A DNA stretch of 35,799 nt from the NCBI RefSeq assembly GCF_020567375.1, contig NZ_JAJBZM010000003.1, positions 351,524 through 387,322 of the forward strand. The letters run 5' to 3'. Under the pieces are notes generated by a model. The model was not told the origin of the DNA. It was given only the letters and a program-made list of their open reading frames with translations, and did not search any database. Shown here piece after piece: positions 31,392 through 35,799 of this stretch (its first letter is position 1; each line of letters starts with the position of its first letter). The position numbers and the translations under genes are program-made. The stretch comes from Janibacter melonis. GTDB taxonomy: Bacteria > Actinomycetota > Actinomycetes > Actinomycetales > Dermatophilaceae.

Positions 31392-31863
31392 TCTCGCGGC
31401 CGACGCCCGCGACCTCACCCCCGTCCAGCTGCTGCGCCTCGCGCGGCTCTTCGCCGGCCGCCCCGGCATCGCCGACGAGGCGACCGCGCGCCCCGACGCC
31501 GACCCCCACGAGCGCACCTGGCTCCAGCTCGCGGGCGCCCCGCACCTGCAGGTCTGGCTCATCCGCTGGCCCCCCGGCACCTCGACCGGCTGGCACGACC
31601 ACGGCAGCGCGGTCGGCGCCTTCACCGTCGTGCGGGGCGCGCTCACCGAGCGCACCCGCGTCGCCCAGGTGCAGGAGGAGCGCCTCGGCGCCGGAGACGG
31701 GCGCGCCTTCGGGGCCTCTCACGTCCACGACGTCGTCAACCTTGGCGAGGATGAGGCCGTGAGCATCCACGCGTACTCGCCGTCCCTGGAGCAGATGACC
31801 CACTACGACCTCGTCGACGGCCGGCTGCGCCCGGCCGGTGTCGAGCGCCGGGAGGCGTGGTGA
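31366..31863 (+). CDS. Cysteine dioxygenase-like cupin
   Basis: This 165-residue cupin matches the cysteine dioxygenase family: the iron ligands are GWHDHGS (His77, His79) and SHVHDV (His121). Arg67 in LIRWPPGT and Tyr137 in HAYSPSL correspond to the substrate-binding residues. Such enzymes oxidise cysteine to cysteine sulfinate, though bacterial members may prefer 3-mercaptopropionate. The N-terminal helix DLTPVQLLRLARLFA is usual for bacterial ones. CAGGAG lies just before the ATG at 31366, a proper ribosome binding site. It overlaps the rhodanese gene and follows the leader peptide, so the unit likely handles excess cysteine or sulfur transfer. Confidence 0.87.
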   Translation: MPVPSTTADLAADARDLTPVQLLRLARLFAGRPGIADEATARPDADPHERTWLQLAGAPHLQVWLIRWPPGTSTGWHDHGSAVGAFTVVRGALTERTRVAQVQEERLGAGDGRAFGASHVHDVVNLGEDEAVSIHAYSPSLEQMTHYDLVDGRLRPAGVERREAW

Positions 31864-32252
31864 GCACCCCCGGCATCGAGGGGCGGCTCGAGGCCGCCCG
31901 GGCCCAGATCGACCGGGTGACTCCCGAGGAGGCCTGGCGCGAGGTCGAGGACGGCGCCGTCGTCGTCGACATCCGGCCGGTCTCGCAGCGCGAGACCACC
32001 GGCGAGCTGCCGGAAGGGCCGGGCTCGGTCGTCATCGACCGCAACGTCCTCGAGTGGCGTCTCGACCCCACCTCGGGCGCCAGCCTGCCGATCGCGTCGA
32101 CCGACCTGCGGGTGCTCGTCCTGTGCCAGCAGGGCTACGCGTCATCGCTGGCCGCGCAGACCCTGCGCGAGGTCGGCATCCACCGCGCGGCCGATGTCGT
32201 CGGCGGCTTCGACGCGTGGCTCGAGGCGGGCCTGCCCGTCCGCCGGCCCTAG
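31860..32252 (+). CDS. Rhodanese-like sulfurtransferase
   Basis: This 130-residue single-domain rhodanese has the active-site loop LCQQGYASSLAA with Cys89 and the CxxGxxS pattern, plus the VVVDIRP start and the GGFDAWLEAGLPV end. It should transfer sulfane sulfur from a persulfide or thiosulfate to an acceptor. The GTG at 31860 overlaps the cupin stop (GTGA) with GGGAGG upstream; GTG at 31857 is an alternative. Paired with a cysteine-dioxygenase-like cupin, it suggests sulfur disposal or persulfide balance. A strong hairpin follows the stop. Confidence 0.88.
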   Translation: MSTPGIEGRLEAARAQIDRVTPEEAWREVEDGAVVVDIRPVSQRETTGELPEGPGSVVIDRNVLEWRLDPTSGASLPIASTDLRVLVLCQQGYASSLAAQTLREVGIHRAADVVGGFDAWLEAGLPVRRP

Positions 32253-32263
32253 GGCGAAGGGGG

Positions 32264-32292
32264 AGCCCCGCCCGCCCGCGGTGGGCGGGGCT
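32264..32292 (+). terminator. Terminator hairpin after the rhodanese gene
   Basis: AGCCCCGCCC (32264-32273) and GGGCGGGGCT (32283-32292) form a perfect ten-base stem with a nine-base loop, 12 bases after the rhodanese stop. A GCGAAGGGGG motif abuts it at 32254-32263. Confidence 0.75.
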
Positions 32293-32307
32293 GTCCGCGC
32301 CGCGACG

Positions 32308-32313
32308 TAGGGT
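32308..32313 (+). promoter_or_regulatory. -10 box of pcrA
   Basis: TAGGGT lies ten bases before the ATG at 32324, so the leader would be only about three or four bases. Confidence 0.45.
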
Positions 32314-32323
32314 TGGACCCGAG

Positions 32324-34756
32324 ATGAGCAGCCTCTTCGACGACCTCCCCGACGCGATCCCCGGCGACTGGTCCACCGCCGTGACCGACTCCGGCGTGCC
32401 CACCTGGGCGATGACCGACGAGGGCCCGGCCCGGGCGGGGACGCACCCCGCCCACCCCGGCGGGCGCGACCCCGACGAGCTGCTCGAGGGGCTCAACCCG
32501 CAGCAGCGTGAGGCCGTGCTCCACGAGGGCTCCCCGCTGCTCATCATCGCCGGCGCCGGCTCGGGCAAGACCCGCGTGCTCACGCACCGCATCGCCCACC
32601 TGCTGGCAGCCCGCGGGGTCCAGCCGGGCCAGGTCCTCGCCATCACCTTCACCAACAAGGCCGCCGCCGAGATGCGCGAGCGGGTCGAGGACCTCGTCGG
32701 CCCGCGTGCCAAGGCGATGTGGGTCATGACCTTCCACTCGGCGTGCGTGCGCATCCTGCGCCGCGAGGCGACGAAGGTCGGGATGCGCAGCAGCTTCTCG
32801 ATCTACGACGCCGCCGACAGCCAGCGCCTCATCGCGCTCGTCATGCGCGACCTCGACCTCGACTCCAAGCGCTACCCGCCGCGCTCCTTCGGCCACCAGA
32901 TCAGCAACCTCAAGAACGAGCTCGTCGACGAGGAGGACTTCGCCCGCCGGGTCGGCAGCGAGCACGACGAGGCGCCCGGCGGCACGCACCAGGAGCAGGT
33001 GCTCTCCGAGGTCTACACCGCCTACCAGCGGCGCCTGCGCGAGGCCAACGCGCTCGACTTCGACGACATCATCATGACGACGGTCGGCATCCTCCAGGCC
33101 TTCCCCGACGTCGCCGAGCACTACCGGCGTCGTTTCCGCCACGTCATGGTCGACGAGTACCAGGACACCAACCACGCGCAGTACATGCTCATCCGCACCC
33201 TCGTCGGCGGCAGCCCCGACCACGAGCCGGCCGAGCACGCGGTCGGCCAGAGCGAGCTCGTCGTCGTCGGCGACGCCGACCAGTCCATCTACGCCTTCCG
33301 CGGCGCGACGATCCGCAACATCGCCGAGTTCGAGCAGGACTACCCCGACGCCCGCACGATCCTGCTCGAGCAGAACTACCGCTCGACCGAGACGATCCTG
33401 CGCGCGGCGAACGCCGTCATCGAGCGCAACGAGTCGCGCCGCCCGAAGCGGCTGTGGACCGAGTCCGGTGCGGGCGACGCGATCGTCGGCTACGTCGCGG
33501 ACAACGAGCACGACGAGGCGTCCTTCATCGCGACGCGGATCGACACCCTCTCCGACGAGCACGGGGTCAAGCCCGGCGACGTCGCGGTCTTCTACCGCAC
33601 CAACGCGCAGTCGCGCGCCATCGAGGAGGTCTTCGTCCGCGTCGGCCTGCCCTACAAGGTCGTCGGCGGCACGCGCTTCTACGAGCGGCGCGAGATCAAG
33701 GACGCGCTCGCCTACCTGCGTGTCATCGCCAACCCGACCGACACCGTCAACCTGCGCCGCATCCTCAACGTGCCGAAGCGCGGCATCGGCGACCGGGCCG
33801 AGGCGGCCGTCTCCCAGCTCGCCGAGCGCGAGCGGATCCCCTTCGTCGCCGCCCTCGGCCGCGCCGAGGACGCGCCGGGGCTCGTCACCCGCTCGCTCAC
33901 CGCGATCCGCGGCTTCACCTCGCTGCTCGAGGGGCTGCAGGGCGTGCGCGAGAGCGGTGAGGGAGTCGGCGACCTGCTGACGGAGGTCCTCGAGCGCTCC
34001 GGCTACGTCGACGAGCTGCGCGCCAGCCGTGACCCGCAGGACGAGACCCGGCTGGAGAACCTCGCCGAGCTCGTCGCCGTCGCCCGCGAGTTCGACGCGA
34101 CCCGGGTCGCCACCGGCGAGGAGATCAGCCTCGACGACTTCCTCGAGCAGGTCAGCCTCGTCGCCGACGCCGACGAGATCCCCGACCAGCCCGACGGCGA
34201 GGTGGAGGACCGAGGGGTCATCACCCTCATGACCCTCCACACGGCGAAGGGGCTCGAGTTCCCCGTCGTCTTCCTCACCGGCATGGAGGACGGGACCTTC
34301 CCGCACATGCGCAGCCTGGGCAAGGCGAGCGAGCTCGAGGAGGAGCGGCGTCTGGCCTACGTCGGCATCACCCGCGCCCGGGAGCGGCTCCACCTGTCGC
34401 GGGCGAGCGTCCGCTCGGCCTTCGGCACCCCGCAGTACAACCCCGCCTCACGATTCCTCGCCGAGATCCCCGAGGAGCTCCTCGAGTGGGAGCGCACGGG
34501 GCCGACCTCGCCGGTCGCGCGCCGCGGCGAGCCCGCCGTGGCCCGGCTCGCCGCCCGTCCCGGCGTGCGCTCGCCGGGCAACCGGCCGGTCATCGCGCTC
34601 GACGCCGGCGACCGGGTGACGCACGACGCCTTCGGGCTCGGCACCGTCGTGCGGGTCGAGGGCGAGGGCGAGAAGTCGATGGCGCACGTCGACTTCGGGG
34701 GCGAGACCGGCGTCAAGCGCCTGCTCCTGCGCTACGCGCCGCTCACCAAGCTCTAG
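32324..34756 (+). CDS. pcrA: ATP-dependent DNA helicase PcrA/UvrD1
   Basis: This 810-residue superfamily 1A helicase unwinds DNA 3' to 5' in nucleotide excision repair and replication restart. It has the Q motif LNPQQREAV (57-65), Walker A GAGSGKTR (77-84), motif Ia AITFTNKAAAEM, Walker B VMVDEYQDTN (about 275), QNYRSTETIL, VITLMTLHTAKGLEFPVVF and VGITRARERL. The last about 50 residues form the Tudor-like module (GDRVTHDAFGLGTVVRV to LLLRYAPLTKL) that contacts RNA polymerase and links repair to transcription. Residues 1-50 are a variable extension. A hairpin follows the stop. Confidence 0.96.
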   Translation: MSSLFDDLPDAIPGDWSTAVTDSGVPTWAMTDEGPARAGTHPAHPGGRDPDELLEGLNPQQREAVLHEGSPLLIIAGAGSGKTRVLTHRIAHLLAARGVQPGQVLAITFTNKAAAEMRERVEDLVGPRAKAMWVMTFHSACVRILRREATKVGMRSSFSIYDAADSQRLIALVMRDLDLDSKRYPPRSFGHQISNLKNELVDEEDFARRVGSEHDEAPGGTHQEQVLSEVYTAYQRRLREANALDFDDIIMTTVGILQAFPDVAEHYRRRFRHVMVDEYQDTNHAQYMLIRTLVGGSPDHEPAEHAVGQSELVVVGDADQSIYAFRGATIRNIAEFEQDYPDARTILLEQNYRSTETILRAANAVIERNESRRPKRLWTESGAGDAIVGYVADNEHDEASFIATRIDTLSDEHGVKPGDVAVFYRTNAQSRAIEEVFVRVGLPYKVVGGTRFYERREIKDALAYLRVIANPTDTVNLRRILNVPKRGIGDRAEAAVSQLAERERIPFVAALGRAEDAPGLVTRSLTAIRGFTSLLEGLQGVRESGEGVGDLLTEVLERSGYVDELRASRDPQDETRLENLAELVAVAREFDATRVATGEEISLDDFLEQVSLVADADEIPDQPDGEVEDRGVITLMTLHTAKGLEFPVVFLTGMEDGTFPHMRSLGKASELEEERRLAYVGITRARERLHLSRASVRSAFGTPQYNPASRFLAEIPEELLEWERTGPTSPVARRGEPAVARLAARPGVRSPGNRPVIALDAGDRVTHDAFGLGTVVRVEGEGEKSMAHVDFGGETGVKRLLLRYAPLTKL

Positions 34757-34769
34757 ACCCGGGCGTCGA

Positions 34770-34785
34770 GGACGACGGGTCGTCC
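34770..34785. terminator. Short hairpin after pcrA
   Basis: GGACGAC (34770-34776) and GTCGTCC (34779-34785) form a compact inverted repeat between pcrA and the convergent WYL remnant. Confidence 0.45.
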
Positions 34786-34794
34786 CAGCGGCTC

Positions 34795-35325
34795 TCACCC
34801 GCCGCCGTGGACCGGACGGGCGTGCGGCGGGGGCTCGCCGACCTCGGCGACGGTGTGGCCGGTGCACGGGGTCCGCGTCACGGTGGCCGACACGACCCGC
34901 GACACGGTGAACCACCGCATCGCGTCGCGGGTCCGGCACCAGGCCACGAGGTGCCACCGGCCGCCGGTGGACGCGAAGAGCTCGGGCTCGACGTCACGCG
35001 TCGTCGTGACCCCCTGTGCCGACGTGTACCGGATGCGGACGACCCGCTGCTCGGCCATCGCCTCCTCCAGCGCCGACCTGACCCGCCGGGCGGGGGAGGG
35101 GGGCGCATCGACCCACACGCGGTCGGCCAGCTCGAGGGACCGCGCCCGGGTCCGGGGGTCGAGCACGTCGACGATCTTGCGGACCCCCGCCGCGGCGAGA
35201 TCTGCGTCCGGGGCGGCGGACACGGCGGCCATGAGCGCCACCGCCTGTGCCGGCGACAGGCTGACGGGCGCGAGCGACGCGCCGGCCGCCATCCCGTACC
35301 CGCCGCCGGGGGTCGAGGAGCTGGA
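34795..35325 (-). pseudogene. WYL-domain (YafY-like) regulator, N-terminus missing
   Basis: About 175 residues of a YafY-family transcriptional regulator remain. The reading begins at the wing end of the HTH domain (PGGGYGMAAGASLAPVSL), runs through the linker helices (SPAQAVALMAAVS, RKIVDVLD) and into the WYL domain (AEQRVVRIRYTSAQG, then ELFASTGGRWHLVAWCRTRDAMRWFTVSRV). The roughly 50-60 residue HTH expected before PGGGY is absent; upstream codons encode unrelated Ser/Arg-rich sequence antisense to a hydrolase. A residual ATG at 35290-35292 could give a 165-residue protein without DNA-binding domain. The break lies within about 35300-35335, exactly where the opposite-strand hydrolase also loses its N-terminus. 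Confidence 0.7.
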
Positions 35326-35674
35326 GCTGCCCCCCTTCGCCGTCCTCGCCGAGCAGGCGAGCCTCGAGGGCCTGAGCCCGGAGGTGCTCGAGACCTTCCG
35401 GGCCAGGGTGGTCCCCGAGCCGGCCCCGGTGCTCCGCCAGGCGGTCGAGCTCACGCACGACGACCGGCACGACGTGCCGACCACCCTCGTGTGCTGCTCG
35501 ATCCCGAGCGCGCAGGTGCTCGAGCTGGCACGTGGCGGGCACCCGATGTTCGCCGACGTCGCCCGGCTGACGACCGTCGACGTCGTCGACCTGCCGACCG
35601 GTCACTGGCCGATGTGGAGCCGCCCGGACGAGCTCGCCGCCGTCATCGCGGCGGCGGCGTCGAGCCCCGCCTGA
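35313..35674 (+). pseudogene. Alpha/beta hydrolase, C-terminal half only
   Basis: About 120 residues of an alpha/beta hydrolase remain: LPPFAVLAEQASLEGLSPEVLETFRA, then DDRHDVPTTLVCCSIPSAQVLELA and VVDLPTGHWPMWSRPDELAAVI. The last stretch carries the catalytic His (GHWPMWS). The N-terminal half with the nucleophile elbow and oxyanion region is absent; to the left lies antisense WYL sequence. The frame is open beyond the break, so no stop marks the join. From family knowledge, such hydrolases are often divergent from a WYL regulator, so the two remnants were probably once a normal divergent pair. Enzyme activity is not expected. Confidence 0.7.
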
Positions 35675-35799
35675 GACCTGCGACGGGCACGTCCGTCCCT
35701 GGACGCGAGAGAGGGGCGCCCCGGGCCCCGGGGGGGCCCGCCGGCATGCCCCCCCCCCCGGGGTCCGGGGCGCTCAGGGGGGGAGTCCCCTGGGGGCCC
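35675..35799. other. Contig edge with G/C runs
   Basis: After the hydrolase stop there is no gene. From about 35711 the sequence breaks into long G and C runs like those at positions 1-120, which I take as low-quality contig end. Confidence 0.65.

Overview
The window is about 35.8 kb of very GC-rich DNA (roughly 73 % by eye). It comes from an actinobacterium, most likely a member of the Micrococcales such as Intrasporangiaceae or a relative; that placement is inference. The clues are a WhiB regulator, the guaB / guaB3 / ChoD-like / GabD2-like / guaA neighbourhood known from mycobacteria and relatives, DUF3817, MurT-GatD, a family 5 uracil-DNA glycosylase, a stand-alone LigD-type polymerase, and many starts of the leaderless type. 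Both ends (1-120 and about 35711-35799) are G/C homopolymer runs typical of contig edges.

Layout. 283-5197: a secreted or anchored TPM-domain protein, a LysR regulator divergent from an EamA transporter, phosphoglycerate dehydrogenase (serA), and an Asp/Glu racemase homologue that lacks both usual catalytic cysteines. 5269-9832: an S4 RNA-binding protein and a WhiB3/WhiD-type regulator on the minus strand, guaB, a P1-type peptidase, and an M19 dipeptidase. 9833-17958: a palindromic repeat and a strong hairpin, a solitary MT0933-like antitoxin homologue, guaB3, a succinate-semialdehyde dehydrogenase overlapping a ChoD-like GMC oxidoreductase, a SURF1 protein overlapping a DUF3817 protein, and guaA. 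The GMP arm of purine synthesis (guaB, guaA and the related guaB3) is therefore spread across this block.

17978-21072 is the least familiar part. A WXG100-like protein and a downstream partner are flanked on both sides by two minus-strand paralogues, each with one soluble domain and one C-terminal membrane helix. I propose it as a candidate undescribed type VII-secretion-linked cassette. 21104-24035 is envelope synthesis: plsC and murT-gatD (lipid II amidation). 24032-28266 holds a UPF0104-type membrane protein overlapping a PIG-L deacetylase, divergent from a GT4 glycosyltransferase overlapping a Nudix hydrolase, and a small membrane protein. 28345-31147 is a minus-strand unit of a LigD-type polymerase, a family 5 uracil-DNA glycosylase and a quinone reductase. 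31251-32252 is a sulfur unit: leader peptide, cysteine-dioxygenase-like cupin and rhodanese. pcrA follows. At the right end a WYL regulator and an alpha/beta hydrolase both lack their N-terminal halves and meet head to head, as if a deletion or assembly join had removed their shared promoter.

Three DNA-level patterns cross the gene boundaries. (1) About 14 genes have a TANNNT-type -10 box 6-7 bases before the start codon, with no room for a ribosome binding site, pointing to widespread leaderless transcripts. (2) The 10-mer GCGAAGGGGG occurs 19 times in both orientations and several reading frames. (3) Long palindromic elements occur between genes, and one lies in frame inside a glycosyltransferase.
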